DNA of 33,218 nucleotides from Desulfonema limicola. GTDB lineage: Bacteria; Desulfobacterota; Desulfobacteria; Desulfobacterales; Desulfosalsimonadaceae. The position numbers and the translations under genes were made by a program. The stretch covers positions 1 through 33,218 of the forward strand of contig DYLE01000002.1 in assembly GCA_020722245.1 (NCBI GenBank), written 5' to 3'. Shown one piece after another: positions 7,586 through 16,777 of this stretch (position 1 is its first letter; every line of letters begins with the position of its first letter). The notes under the pieces were generated by a model that saw only the letters and a program-made list of their open reading frames with translations, was not told the DNA's origin and did not search any database.

Positions 7586-8260
7586 ATGTTTGAATTCAAA
7601 AAGTTGCAGAGCGACCTTGCCGGTGAAATAGAGAATGTCCTTGGGCCGTATTTTGTCAAGTCGCAATTTAAAGCAGGCCGGCTTCTATGGAATGAGGGGG
7701 AATCCGCCGGCAAAATGGTGAGCATCATTAAAGGGAAGGTCAAAATCTTTCGCCGGCTGGCCGATGGGAAACAGGTCCCGATTTACCTTTTCGGCCCGGG
7801 TGACACCTTCGGATTTCTGCCGTTTATTGACGGGTCCCCGTATCCGGCCAGCGCGGAGGTGATCGAAGACACGCAGGCGCTGGTGATGACCCGGGAAAAG
7901 CTTCATGCGGCCATGAGGCAGGATCCGGAGGTGGCTGTTTTCCTGCTGGAACACCTGGGCAAGCGGTTGCGCAGCGCCTTTGACCAGATTGAACGGCTTT
8001 CCACGCGCGGGGCTTTGCCCCGAACCGCCGCGGCCCTTATATCACTTTCAGTTCAGCCCGGTAAAAACAAAAATTCGGAAATTATTTCGCTGCCTGTCTC
8101 TTCCCGGGAATACGCCGCTTTCCTTGGGCTGACCCCGGAAAGTTTTTCCCGGGGGATTACCCGGCTTGTGGATATGGGCATTCTTCATCGTTTGGGCGGC
8201 AAATCCTTTCAAATACTGGATATGGAAAGATTATACGGAGAATCTCAAAAAGAATCCTGA
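7586..8260 (+). CDS. Crp/Fnr-family transcriptional regulator
   Basis: This 224-residue protein has a cyclic-nucleotide-binding-like beta barrel (about residues 20-115, with GKVKIFRRLADGKQVPIYLFGPGDTFG), a dimer helix (about 120-145) and a C-terminal winged helix-turn-helix (SSREYAAFLGLTPESFSRGITRLVDMGIL, about 172-200). It contains no cysteine, so it is not an FNR-type Fe-S oxygen sensor. The signal could be a nucleotide or another small molecule. It sits between the arsenic cluster and the FmdE/TauE genes and could control either. No operator could be identified by eye. No strong ribosome site is seen before the ATG. Confidence 0.9.
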   Translation: MFEFKKLQSDLAGEIENVLGPYFVKSQFKAGRLLWNEGESAGKMVSIIKGKVKIFRRLADGKQVPIYLFGPGDTFGFLPFIDGSPYPASAEVIEDTQALVMTREKLHAAMRQDPEVAVFLLEHLGKRLRSAFDQIERLSTRGALPRTAAALISLSVQPGKNKNSEIISLPVSSREYAAFLGLTPESFSRGITRLVDMGILHRLGGKSFQILDMERLYGESQKES

Positions 8261-8389
8261 TGGCCGGAAAAAAAATCATTCAAAAATGCCGCCGATTGAT
8301 CGTGATCAATGCGCAAATGACCTTCCTGCATTAAGGTATGTCCAGAAAGCAGGAAAACGAAAATAAATAACCTGAAACAAAAGGAGTCT

Positions 8390-9001
8390 ATGATGAAAAA
8401 TTTTGAAGAACTGTTTGAAACCGCATTGAAATTTCACGGTCACAGATGCCCGGCCATGCCCATGGGACTTAAGGCGGGGCTGGCGGCAATGAAGGTTCTC
8501 GGCGTAGAACGCGCCCAGGACAAGGAGCTATCCGTGATAGCGGAAACCGGCAATGACCATGCCGCGGGCTGTTTTCTGGATGGGATCATGACCGCCACCG
8601 GCTGCACCTACGGAAAATCCAACATTGAAAAGCGTTATTATAACAAGATGGCGTTTACCTTGATTGACAATAAAACCGGCAGGTCCGTCCGGGTGTCCCT
8701 GAAACCGGATTTTTTTGAAAAAGCCCTGGCATCACCGTTTGTGCAGCAACGCAAAGCCGGTGTTCCGCCCCAGGACATTGACCCTGAGATTGCAAATCCT
8801 TTAATCGAAAAAGCCATCGGCTTAAAAGATGAGATGTTTCTCGATATCGGTGAAGTAAAAAAAGTGGATGTTAAAAAAAGGAAAGGGCTGTTTGCGGCCA
8901 GGCGTTGCGCCAGGTGCGGTGAACTGACCTTCGTGAACAAGCTGCGTTTAACCGAGGACGGCAATCAGGTATGCATTCCCTGTTCCGGATATGATGGATA
9001 G
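8390..9001 (+). CDS. FmdE family protein with C-terminal zinc ribbon
   Basis: This 203-residue cytoplasmic protein has an FmdE domain. The N-terminal KFHGHRCPAMPMGLKAGLAAM carries His and Cys ligands around residue 20, and ETGNDHAAGCFLDGI and TGCTYGKSN follow. The last 30 residues form a CxxC...CxxC zinc ribbon (CARCGEL, then VCIPCSG). FmdE proteins were named from formylmethanofuran dehydrogenase operons, but in sulfate reducers they occur in many contexts and their reaction is unknown. AAGGAG lies ahead of ATG 8390. A strong hairpin follows the gene. Confidence 0.93.
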   Translation: MMKNFEELFETALKFHGHRCPAMPMGLKAGLAAMKVLGVERAQDKELSVIAETGNDHAAGCFLDGIMTATGCTYGKSNIEKRYYNKMAFTLIDNKTGRSVRVSLKPDFFEKALASPFVQQRKAGVPPQDIDPEIANPLIEKAIGLKDEMFLDIGEVKKVDVKKRKGLFAARRCARCGELTFVNKLRLTEDGNQVCIPCSGYDG

Positions 9002-9031
9002 AGCCAGGGATATAAAGGATGTGATGGCTTT

Positions 9032-9072
9032 AAGAGACGCCCCGAAGCAAGATGAACGCCGGGGCGTCTCTT
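9032..9072. terminator. Strong inverted repeat after fmdE, probable terminator or mRNA hairpin
   Basis: A perfect 12-bp inverted repeat: AAGAGACGCCCC at 9032-9043 pairs with GGGGCGTCTCTT at 9061-9072 across a 17-base loop. Only a short T run follows (TTT then ACGG), so it is not a classical strong terminator. It sits 31 bases after the fmdE stop and 25 bases before the TauE start, so it may separate the two genes or protect the upstream mRNA end. Confidence 0.5.
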
Positions 9073-9097
9073 TACGGTCAAATATAGGGAGAATAGG

Positions 9098-9865
9098 ATG
9101 AGCACCACATTTCTGATCATTGCGTTTGTTACGATATTGGTCATTTCAGGCGTGTTTTCCATGTTCGGCAAGGGCGGCGGTTCGCTCTATACACCCGTGC
9201 TGGTGATGCTGGGCATGGCGGTGGGGCCGGCCATTTCCACCGCGCTTTTTTTAAATCTCGTGACAGCGTTTACCGCAACCATCGTCTTCCAGCGAAACAA
9301 GCTGGTGGACTACCGCTTCTGCCTTATTTTTCTGCCGGGGACCATCATCGGTTCATTTCTGGGCGCGGTGCTTTCCAGCATGGCCCCCAAGAATCTGCTT
9401 CTGGGGATATTTTCGGTCTTTCTCTATGCCGTGGGCCTGCTCCTGATCTTTTCGGCCAAGGAAAAACCCGGACAACAGGTGAAAAAGCTCACCGTCTGGA
9501 TGATCGCGCTCGTGACCGTATTTTCTTTCGGCGTGGGGGTGCTTTCCAGCCTTATCGGCGTGGGCGGCGGTTTGATTATTTTTCCCTTTCTCGTGCTCTA
9601 CATGAAATACGGGGCGCAGATGGCGGCCGGCGCCAATTCCTTAATCGTAACCGTCAGCTCCTTGGTGGGCACCATCGGGCATTTCGCTTTGGGCCAGGTG
9701 GACCTTCGGTTTCTTGCGGCTATGGCCGTAGCGTGCATCATCGGTTCAGCCATCGGCTCGCAGGTGACGGTGAAGGCAAATCCCGGCTTTGTCAAGGTGG
9801 CCTTCGCGTGCATTATGTGGTTTTTCGGCACGCAGATCGCGCTGAAGCTTCTGGGCGTTTTTTGA
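9098..9865 (+). CDS. TauE/SafE family membrane permease (sulfite/sulfur anion exporter family)
   Basis: This 255-residue inner-membrane protein has about eight TM segments and two related halves. Each half has the glycine-rich motif of the family: MFGKGGGSLYTPVL at the start and LIGVGGGLIIFPFLV in the middle. The lengths of both halves and of the whole protein are normal. TauE/SafE proteins export sulfite, sulfoacetate and related anions, and a sulfur-anion role would fit a sulfate reducer; the substrate is not readable. The ribosome site before the ATG is weak (GGGAGAATAGG). It lies just after the hairpin at 9032, so it may have its own promoter. Confidence 0.92.
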   Translation: MSTTFLIIAFVTILVISGVFSMFGKGGGSLYTPVLVMLGMAVGPAISTALFLNLVTAFTATIVFQRNKLVDYRFCLIFLPGTIIGSFLGAVLSSMAPKNLLLGIFSVFLYAVGLLLIFSAKEKPGQQVKKLTVWMIALVTVFSFGVGVLSSLIGVGGGLIIFPFLVLYMKYGAQMAAGANSLIVTVSSLVGTIGHFALGQVDLRFLAAMAVACIIGSAIGSQVTVKANPGFVKVAFACIMWFFGTQIALKLLGVF

Positions 9866-9929
9866 TCCATGTATTCATAATTTAAACGAATAGAAGAAAA
9901 GATGAAAGATTTAGCCATTCAAAAAAATA

Positions 9930-10073
9930 ATGAATGCCGCCATCCCCACCGGCCTGGTTTTTCAAAATAGAATGATATTAAAGGAAAAAATTAAAGCCGA
10001 AGGGATAAAGCAAATGTTCGCGGTTGTTCTTTTGGGTGTTGCCGTCAAACTGATCTGGAAACCAGATATTTGA
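9930..10073 (+). pseudogene. C-terminal fragment resembling a TauE/SafE permease
   Basis: This short reading frame of 47 codons ends with AEGIKQMFAVVLLGVAVKLIWK, which looks like the last TM segment of a TauE/SafE-type protein (a basic amphipathic stretch, one TM, a short basic tail). The frame is closed upstream by a TAG at 9912, and there is no ribosome site. It lies right after an intact TauE gene, so it is probably the leftover end of a second, deleted permease. It could instead be a tiny membrane peptide. Confidence 0.4.
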
Positions 10074-10096
10074 GTCTATCAAGCCTGGAGCATGGA

Positions 10097-11533
10097 ATGA
10101 TGCGAAAAATCATGATGACAATCGGTTCAGGGATAATCCTGCTGGTCGGATCCGGCTGCGCCGTCATCAACCCCACAAATCCCTATGATGCCGCTACCGC
10201 GGGTCTGACTATCTCACACATTCCCGCTGACGTAATGCAAGATCAGAGCGAAAATGTGAAAGAAAAAAAAGTTTCGGATCATTTGCCGCTGACCCTTGCC
10301 GATGCCGTCCGAATGGCGCTTGAAAATAATCCCGAAGTCGCGGCTGAAACGCATGAGATAGACCTGGCATCGGCCAAACATGCCCAGGCATTTGCCAGGG
10401 CGCTGCCCTCCCTTTCCGCTACGGGCGGTTACGTTCATGACATGGACGACCAGCGGCTGCTTCCTGCTCATTATAATGGGGAACCCGGGGTTTTCGGGGA
10501 TGATATTTATTCCGCCGATATCGTGCTGACACAGCCGCTGTTTGCTGGCGGCCGCTTGATTAAAGAAATCAGCGCCGCAAAGCTCCTTACCCAGGCGGCC
10601 ACCCACCGGCTTTCCCAAACGAAAAAAGAGATGGTGTTCAACGTGACCAGTACCTTCTATGCGATCCTGGCACAAAAAGAAGTCGTGGCATCCCTCGCCT
10701 TTTCCCAAAAAGCCATTGAAGAACACTTAACCCAGGTAAAAAATCTGATTGCTCAGAAAAAAGCCGCAAAGGTCGATCAGCTCCGCACCGAGGTGCGGCT
10801 TGCCGATATCATCCAGCAACTGATCAAGGCTCAAAACGTGCTGTCAGTGCAAAAAAGGGTGCTGGCCAACCTGATGGGGGTTCCGGATAGCGGCGATGGA
10901 TTCGACGTTAAAGGAGACCTTGCCTCTGAGCAGACCCTTTCTCTCGATCTTCAGGCCTCCCTTGAGAAAGCATTTAAACAGCGGTCGGACTACCTGGCCG
11001 CCCGTGCCGCCCTTGAAGCCGCGGCCGATAAAGTGGATGCCGCGCGCGCCGAGCACTGGCCGGTTGTTTCCCTGCAAGGAACCTATGGCATGCGATGGGC
11101 GGATGACCCCGCGGTTTTTCCGGACGGCACGGATAAATCCGACGACCTGGGCCGCGTCGGCGTTTTCGTCAATTTGCCGATTTTTGAAAGCGGGCTGATC
11201 ACGGCAAAGGTACGGGAACAACGTGCTGCCCTTGCCGCGGCCGGAGAAAGGCTCCGGGCGCTTGAACTCGGTATCCGCCTGGATGTGGAAACGGCCGCGC
11301 TTAACATTGAAACCGCTCAGAAACGGATCGATACAACCGAAAAAGCCGTTGATCAGTCAAAGGAAACCCTTCGCATCGAACGGGAGAAGTACGACCAGGG
11401 TAAAGGCTCAATTACCGACGTACTCGACGCCCAGTCGGCCATGCTTGACTCACAGACCAATTATTACAAGGCGCTGGCCGATTTCAACACGGCCCTTGCG
11501 CAGATGCGTCTTGCAACAGGAGAGATGAAATGA
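10097..11533 (+). CDS. TolC-family outer membrane efflux lipoprotein
   Basis: This 478-residue outer-membrane channel subunit has an N-terminal lipoprotein-like signal ending in VGSGC, then two outer-membrane efflux repeats. The first (about residues 55-265) includes PLTLADAVRMALENNPEVAA and DIVLTQPLFAGGRL. The second (about 280-475) includes VGVFVNLPIFESGLITAKVREQ and YDQGKGSITDVLDAQSAML. I chose ATG 10097, which has CTGGAG six bases upstream. The next gene overlaps the stop (ATGA), so it is the first gene of a TolC/MFP/RND operon. The operon resembles RND drug, solvent or metal pumps; the substrate is unknown. Confidence 0.93.
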   Translation: MMRKIMMTIGSGIILLVGSGCAVINPTNPYDAATAGLTISHIPADVMQDQSENVKEKKVSDHLPLTLADAVRMALENNPEVAAETHEIDLASAKHAQAFARALPSLSATGGYVHDMDDQRLLPAHYNGEPGVFGDDIYSADIVLTQPLFAGGRLIKEISAAKLLTQAATHRLSQTKKEMVFNVTSTFYAILAQKEVVASLAFSQKAIEEHLTQVKNLIAQKKAAKVDQLRTEVRLADIIQQLIKAQNVLSVQKRVLANLMGVPDSGDGFDVKGDLASEQTLSLDLQASLEKAFKQRSDYLAARAALEAAADKVDAARAEHWPVVSLQGTYGMRWADDPAVFPDGTDKSDDLGRVGVFVNLPIFESGLITAKVREQRAALAAAGERLRALELGIRLDVETAALNIETAQKRIDTTEKAVDQSKETLRIEREKYDQGKGSITDVLDAQSAMLDSQTNYYKALADFNTALAQMRLATGEMK

Positions 11534-12717
11534 AAAGCAGAAAATTCCGAATTATTATGACGATCATTGTGATTGTCGCGCTCATTGCCGGCGCTGGCGC
11601 ACTGATTAAGAAGAAAAAAGCGAAGCTGGCCACGGCCCCGAAGTACGGCCTGTCTCCCACCCTGGTTCATGTGGCGACCGCCAAAAACGGTAATCTTGAT
11701 ATTCAATTGAGTTACCTTTCCGTGGTTGAACCGTTTAATACGGCAAATGTTTCATCCCGGGTTGCGGCTTCGGTAGTGACAGTGGCCGTGGACGAGGGGG
11801 ACATGGTAAAGGCCGGCGATATACTGCTCAATCTCGATGCAAAAGACATCTACGAAAACATCGCAAGCCTGTCGGCCCAGGTCAAACAGGCCGAGGCCGA
11901 GCTTGCGGCCAACCAGGCGACGGTGGCGGCCCTTGAAAAATCCGCAAGCTATTGGAAGCGGGAGGCAAAACGGGACACGGCCCTTGCAAAAGACGGCGCC
12001 ATCCCGGAAGCCCAGGCCGAGGGGACGGTCAACAAGGCGGATGAAATAACGGGACAGTACGATGCCGCCCGCCGGAAATCAACCGCCCTGTCTGAGACCA
12101 TCCGGTCGATTAAACGAAAAAAAGCCCAGTTGCAGGCGCAGCTCGACTATTACAAACTGCGCTCCCCTTTTGACGGGGTCGTCACCAGCCGGCTGGTGGA
12201 TCCCGGCGACCTGGCATCCCCCGGAAGGCCGCTGATCACGGTGGAGGACAGAAGCCGCCTGATGCTTGCCTTTGATGTCCCCCAGCAGGATCTTGACCGC
12301 ATGCACGAGGGGCTGCCGGTGGTTTTTACGGTTTCGGGAAAATCCCTTCAGAAAAAAATCTCCCGCCTCTACCCGGCGCTGACGGCGTCGCGAATGGCGC
12401 GGGCTGAGGCCTATATCGATGGGTCGGACATGGCGGGACTTACGAGCGGGGCGTATGTGCCGGTAACCGTGCGGCTCGCACAACTTACAAACGTCACCCT
12501 CCTCCCCGCGGAGTGCCTGGTTTTCAATCAGGGCAAAAAACCGTATGCTTACCTGGTAAAAAACGGCCATATCGAGGTCCGGCCGGTTACGGTATTGGGC
12601 GATAACGGGACAGTCACGGCAATACAGGGAGTCAAGGCCGGCGAACAGGCGGTCGTCAACACCTTCCTGGGATGGGCGAACCTTGCTCAGGGAATGCCGG
12701 TGGAGGTGGCAAAGTGA
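11530..12717 (+). CDS. RND efflux periplasmic adaptor (membrane fusion protein, HlyD/AcrA-type)
   Basis: This 395-residue protein has an N-terminal membrane anchor (residues 6-26) and then a split biotinyl-lipoyl domain (VSSRVAASVVTVAVDEGDMVKAGDILLNLD, rejoined at LRSPFDGVVTSRLVDPGDLASPG). A long coiled-coil hairpin lies between the halves (about residues 110-215, rich in Ala, Gln and Lys), followed by beta-barrel and membrane-proximal domains. The start overlaps the TolC stop by four bases (ATGA), and the end overlaps the RND gene start (GTGA). It links the inner-membrane pump to the TolC channel. Confidence 0.95.
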   Translation: MKSRKFRIIMTIIVIVALIAGAGALIKKKKAKLATAPKYGLSPTLVHVATAKNGNLDIQLSYLSVVEPFNTANVSSRVAASVVTVAVDEGDMVKAGDILLNLDAKDIYENIASLSAQVKQAEAELAANQATVAALEKSASYWKREAKRDTALAKDGAIPEAQAEGTVNKADEITGQYDAARRKSTALSETIRSIKRKKAQLQAQLDYYKLRSPFDGVVTSRLVDPGDLASPGRPLITVEDRSRLMLAFDVPQQDLDRMHEGLPVVFTVSGKSLQKKISRLYPALTASRMARAEAYIDGSDMAGLTSGAYVPVTVRLAQLTNVTLLPAECLVFNQGKKPYAYLVKNGHIEVRPVTVLGDNGTVTAIQGVKAGEQAVVNTFLGWANLAQGMPVEVAK

Positions 12718-15700
12718 ACCTGACAAAGTTTTCCTTAAGAAATCCATATACCATACTGGCGATAACCCTGGTCATTACAGCCTTGGGCGCATTTGCGTTT
12801 TTCCGGACCCCCACCGACCTGTTTCCCGATACCGTGCCGCCCCAGGTGGTGGTTATCACCGTGGAACCGGGAGCCGCGGCCCGGGATGTCTCGGACAAGA
12901 TCACCGAGATCATCGAAAAGGAGATCAACACCATCAGCGGGCTCAAAAGGATCGTCTCCACCTCGAGGGATGAGGTCTCATCCGTCAATGCCGAGTTCTA
13001 TTACTCAAAGAGTATCGGAGAGGCGGTCATTGACGTGCAAAACGCCATCAGTCGCATCCGGCCGGAACTGCCGAAAGATATACTGGAACCGCGCATTTAC
13101 CGGGTCACCGATGCGACCCGGCCGCTGTTGACCGTGGCCCTGTCCCCCAAAAAAAACAGCGCAAAAACACTCTCTGAAATCCGTCTTTTGGCGGAAAACC
13201 AGATCGAGGATGAAATCCTGCGGCTGCCCGGTATTGCGGATGTGGATGTATTCGGTGCGCATCAGCCTGAGGTTATGGTGAGGGTTTTTCGGGACCGGCT
13301 GAAGGCAAACCATTTATCCATCAACGACGTCATCGCAGCCCTGGCCGGGCAGAATGTCTCCAGCCCGGCCGGCACCATCTATTCTGGAAAAAATGAGTAT
13401 CTGCTGCGGACCACGGGAGAGTTCAAAAACATAAAAGAGATTTCAGATCTTTCCATCCGGCATGATGGAAAAGGGTTTTTACGGATTTCGGACGTGGCGC
13501 AGGTTTTTTTGGGTGAGCACGAACAGCGGAGCATCTATCACGGCAACGGAAAGCCCGCTATTGCGATCAATGTGCTTCGGCCGGAAAACGGGCCGACGGT
13601 GGCGGCAATCAATAGCTTCAAGAAATTGCTGCCCGAACTCGAAGCCCAGTACCCGGACATCGATTTTGCCATCACCGACGACCAGCAGCCTATAATCGAC
13701 ATCAATGTCCAAGGCATGCGCAGCAGCCTGCTCCAGGCGGTCATACTGACCGTGTTTATCATCTTCTTCTTTCTGGCCGATACCCGGGCCGCCATGGTGG
13801 TGTCGGTGAGTATTCCGCTTGCGTTTCTTGTATCCCTGGTGGTGCTCTGGTTTTCCCCGTATACCCTGAACATGGTGACCCTGTCCGGTCTGATCATCGC
13901 CGTTGGGATGGTGGTGGATGCATCCGTGGTGGTTTTGGAAAACATCTACCGGCATTTTCAGGCCATGAAGCAACCGGACGCTGTAAAAGCGGCCGAAGAG
14001 GGCGCGAGCGAGGTCTCCCTTGCCATTACCGCCGGCATGTTCACCACCGTGATCGTCCTGATACCGGTCATGTTCACCGGCGGATACACCCAGCAGGTGA
14101 TGCGGCCCTTAAACATGATGATCTCATCGACCCTGGTGGCATCCCTGCTGGTGGCTTTGACCATAATTCCGCTCATGGCGTCAAGGCTGCTTGGCCATTC
14201 CCATGAAAAGAAAAACCTGATCGAACGGGTATTTTCCTATACCGACAAGGGGGTTAACCGGCTGTCAGAATTCTATATGGCCATTCTCCGCCGGGCGCTC
14301 AAGCGGCCGATTATCACCCTGATTTTGGCAATCCTGTTTTTCATGGTCAGCATGCGCATCGTTAAACCGCTAATAGGCGGCGAATTGATGCCATTCATGG
14401 ACACCGGGATCGCCATTGTGGAGTTCGACACACCGGGTACCGACACCCCGGAACAGGTGGAATCCGTATTAAGCGAGGTGGAAAAGATGATCTATAAACA
14501 GCCCGGGGTGGAGATGGTATCCTCTGTGGTGGGGTCCGAACCCGGCCAGATCAGCTTCGGGGGGGGCGGCGCGACCACTCAATCCGCGAAAATTACCGTC
14601 AACCTGGTGGATCGACAACACCGGAATGAAACCATCTGGCAGATCGAGGACAAGTGGCGTAAAGCCTTGCGAAAAATCCCCGGCGTCCGTAGCTTTCGGG
14701 TGAGCGAATACGGCGCCACCCCGCTCTCCACCACCAAGGCGCCGCTTGACATCATCATCAGCGGCCCGGATACACGGGCGCTCAGCCGGCTGGCGGACCA
14801 ATGCATTTCGGCCTTAAAGGGGCTGCCCGGACTGGTGGATGTCAGACGGAGCTGGCACACCGACAAGGTGGAGCAGGATATTGACTTTGATCCCGCGCTT
14901 GCCCGGCTCTACCAGACCAATCCGGCCGACGCCACCCGGGAGCTCAAAGCCGCTGTCAAGGGGATCCCGGCGACACAGATGCGGCTTGAAGGTTTTCTCG
15001 ATATCCCGGTTAACGTTCAGTATGCCGATACGGACATCAACAACCCGAACAAAATCGACCAGGCGTATGTGTCCACCAAATTCGGGCCGGTCCCGCTTCG
15101 GGCCATGGCAAGGGTTGTTAAAAAGCACGACCAGCCGTTTATCACCCGGGAGCGCCTTGAAAACACCATCGATGTCACCGGCGGAAATTATATTTTTACC
15201 ATTGCCCAGGTTGCACAAATGGCGCAAAAGCACTTGGCCGAAATCCAATTGCCCCAGGGCTATTCCATTGATGTGGCCGGGTCATTTGCGGATATAAAAA
15301 CCGGGGAGGAGGAGATGGGCCGTGCCCTGATCATCGGCATCGTGCTGCTCTATTTCCTTTTGCTGGCCATGTTCCGATCCTTCGGCCATCCCGTAACCAT
15401 CATGGCCGCCATCCCGTTGGCCGTTGCAGGCGCCATGTGGGGGCTGCTGCTCTTTGACAAGCCCATGTGTAAACCGGCCACCATGGGTCTGATCCTTTTG
15501 GGCGGCACCATCGTCAACAACTCCATCCTGCTGATCGATTTCATCATAGAGGCGAGAAAGCGGGGTGTGCCGAAGACCGAGGCGATCCTCCAATCGGTGC
15601 GTTTGCGTATCCGGCCCATATTGATGACCACCGGATCCACGATCATCGGGCTTATCCCGCTGATATTTGAAATGGCGGTGGGTCTTGAACGGATGAGCCC

Positions 15701-15836
15701 ATTGGGGATCGTTGCGGCGTTTGGCCTGCTTGTAGGAACATTTTTAACCATGATCGTCATCCCGGTTGTCTACACGTCGTTGGACAGCCTGGGCGAAGGG
15801 TTCAGGCGCTTTTTTCGGCCGGAACAACAGGCATGA
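12714..15836 (+). CDS. RND-family efflux pump inner-membrane transporter
   Basis: This 1040-residue RND transporter of the HAE-1-like type has an N-terminal TM (NPYTILAITLVITALGAFAF), a large periplasmic loop, TM2-6, a second large loop and TM8-12. The TM4 proton-relay region reads VGMVVDASVVVLENIYRH near residue 400; only one Asp is present where AcrB has two, as in some other RND branches. The late motif GGTIVNNSILLIDFI is typical. I chose GTG 12714 because GGAGG lies seven bases upstream, it overlaps the adaptor stop, and the protein then begins at the usual place before TM1. Substrates cannot be inferred; drugs, solvents or bile-like compounds are possible. Confidence 0.95.
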   Translation: MNLTKFSLRNPYTILAITLVITALGAFAFFRTPTDLFPDTVPPQVVVITVEPGAAARDVSDKITEIIEKEINTISGLKRIVSTSRDEVSSVNAEFYYSKSIGEAVIDVQNAISRIRPELPKDILEPRIYRVTDATRPLLTVALSPKKNSAKTLSEIRLLAENQIEDEILRLPGIADVDVFGAHQPEVMVRVFRDRLKANHLSINDVIAALAGQNVSSPAGTIYSGKNEYLLRTTGEFKNIKEISDLSIRHDGKGFLRISDVAQVFLGEHEQRSIYHGNGKPAIAINVLRPENGPTVAAINSFKKLLPELEAQYPDIDFAITDDQQPIIDINVQGMRSSLLQAVILTVFIIFFFLADTRAAMVVSVSIPLAFLVSLVVLWFSPYTLNMVTLSGLIIAVGMVVDASVVVLENIYRHFQAMKQPDAVKAAEEGASEVSLAITAGMFTTVIVLIPVMFTGGYTQQVMRPLNMMISSTLVASLLVALTIIPLMASRLLGHSHEKKNLIERVFSYTDKGVNRLSEFYMAILRRALKRPIITLILAILFFMVSMRIVKPLIGGELMPFMDTGIAIVEFDTPGTDTPEQVESVLSEVEKMIYKQPGVEMVSSVVGSEPGQISFGGGGATTQSAKITVNLVDRQHRNETIWQIEDKWRKALRKIPGVRSFRVSEYGATPLSTTKAPLDIIISGPDTRALSRLADQCISALKGLPGLVDVRRSWHTDKVEQDIDFDPALARLYQTNPADATRELKAAVKGIPATQMRLEGFLDIPVNVQYADTDINNPNKIDQAYVSTKFGPVPLRAMARVVKKHDQPFITRERLENTIDVTGGNYIFTIAQVAQMAQKHLAEIQLPQGYSIDVAGSFADIKTGEEEMGRALIIGIVLLYFLLLAMFRSFGHPVTIMAAIPLAVAGAMWGLLLFDKPMCKPATMGLILLGGTIVNNSILLIDFIIEARKRGVPKTEAILQSVRLRIRPILMTTGSTIIGLIPLIFEMAVGLERMSPLGIVAAFGLLVGTFLTMIVIPVVYTSLDSLGEGFRRFFRPEQQA

Positions 15837-15878
15837 GGGAAGAAAGAAAATTTTGAATCGGTAATATTAATAAAGAGA

Positions 15879-16117
15879 ATGCCTAGGCCATCAAAAAAAT
15901 CATTTACGTTAGTGAACTATGAAATCTGTAATCCGGCAAAATGCAACCCGGACAAAGGTCTTTGTGCCGCCGTACCCGAATGCTCACATAAAGTATTAAA
16001 ACAGATAGACGAGCTTTTGAATCGCCCATGGTATTCCAGGACCTGTGTATGGGATGCTGGGATTGCATTGAGGCCTGCCCGTTAAATGCTGTTTATGTAA
16101 AACATATTGGCTCTTAA
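15879..16117 (+). pseudogene. 4Fe-4S ferredoxin-like protein interrupted by a -1 frameshift
   Basis: The first frame (from ATG 15879) encodes a Cys-rich start, LVNYEICNPAKCNPDKGLCAA, and VLKQIDELLNRP. The continuation, MVFQDLCMGCWDCIEACPLNAVYVK, lies in a different frame and ends at TAA 16115-16117. Restoring one C in the CCC run at 16025-16027 gives NRPMVFQDLC and one continuous protein of about 79 residues. Its CxxCxxCxxxCP motif would bind one 4Fe-4S cluster, and the N-terminal Cys may bind a second. This is either a recent frameshift or a sequencing indel. The role is presumably small electron transfer; the partner is not evident. Confidence 0.75.
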
Positions 16118-16305
16118 GGCTTTTTCGGAATAAAAAGGGACAAAACCTAATCCGAAAATGGCGCCTGTGAAAACGAAGAAGGGAACTGAATATTCAATAA
16201 CCAACAAGGGATAATCCATGAAGAAGGGACGATAATTTTTGAATACGGGATCTTCCTTGTGGGTTGCTGGATATTGAAAAATTCTGAAGACGAAAAGGAA
16301 ATACA

Positions 16306-16740
16306 ATGCAATCATCAAAACTCATTCTCATCATTACCTGTTTTTTTATGGCCCTTATGATAACGCTTCAATGTCCCGCACCCTGCCATGCGGAAGACGA
16401 TACCGCCAACCTGTCGCGCCTGTATGAAACGACGCGGATTGAGCTTCGCAATGGAGCGGCTTGCGGTATCAAAATCATGGAGACCAATGAAGAGCCCCTG
16501 GCCTTTGTTATTAAATGCCCGCAGGGGTTTGCGCTCTGCGGCAGCTTCAATATCCAGGCAATGGAGAAACGGAAAGTGACGGCGGTTATTTTTCAAAATT
16601 TCACCCCCAAGACCTTTGATGCCGCCCTGTCGGCGCCTGTTGCCGATTTGACCACTCCGGCAAAAGCCCTGGGCATTACCAGGGGGATGCGGGTCAGGGA
16701 TGCGCTGGAAAAAATGATGGCGGATGAAAAGAAGAACTGA
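16306..16740 (+). CDS. Secreted DUF1805 domain protein
   Basis: This 144-residue protein has an N-terminal signal peptide (ILIITCFFMALMITLQ core, cut near CHAEDD). A DUF1805/YunC-like domain covers about residues 62-140: FVIKCPQGFALCGSFNIQAMEK, then ALGITRGMRVRDALEKMM. DUF1805 proteins are usually cytoplasmic and have no known function, so the export signal is unusual. AAAAGGAAAT precedes the ATG. A deleted second copy lies at 29784. Its neighbours are a ferredoxin and a zinc-type CDF transporter, which do not reveal a role. Confidence 0.8.
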   Translation: MQSSKLILIITCFFMALMITLQCPAPCHAEDDTANLSRLYETTRIELRNGAACGIKIMETNEEPLAFVIKCPQGFALCGSFNIQAMEKRKVTAVIFQNFTPKTFDAALSAPVADLTTPAKALGITRGMRVRDALEKMMADEKKN

Positions 16741-16777
16741 GTAAACAATCTATATAATTTATGTAAGAATTAGAAAA

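Noticed and set aside
16124..16160. TTTTCGGA/TCCGAAAA inverted repeat after the ferredoxin
   Set aside because: Loop of about 21 bases and no T run after it; too weak to call a terminator.
16082..16318. 78-codon minus-strand frame with hydrophobic stretches before the DUF1805 gene
   Set aside because: No convincing ribosome site, no recognised family, and it overlaps the start of the DUF1805 gene. Hydrophobicity can come from the AT-rich sequence.
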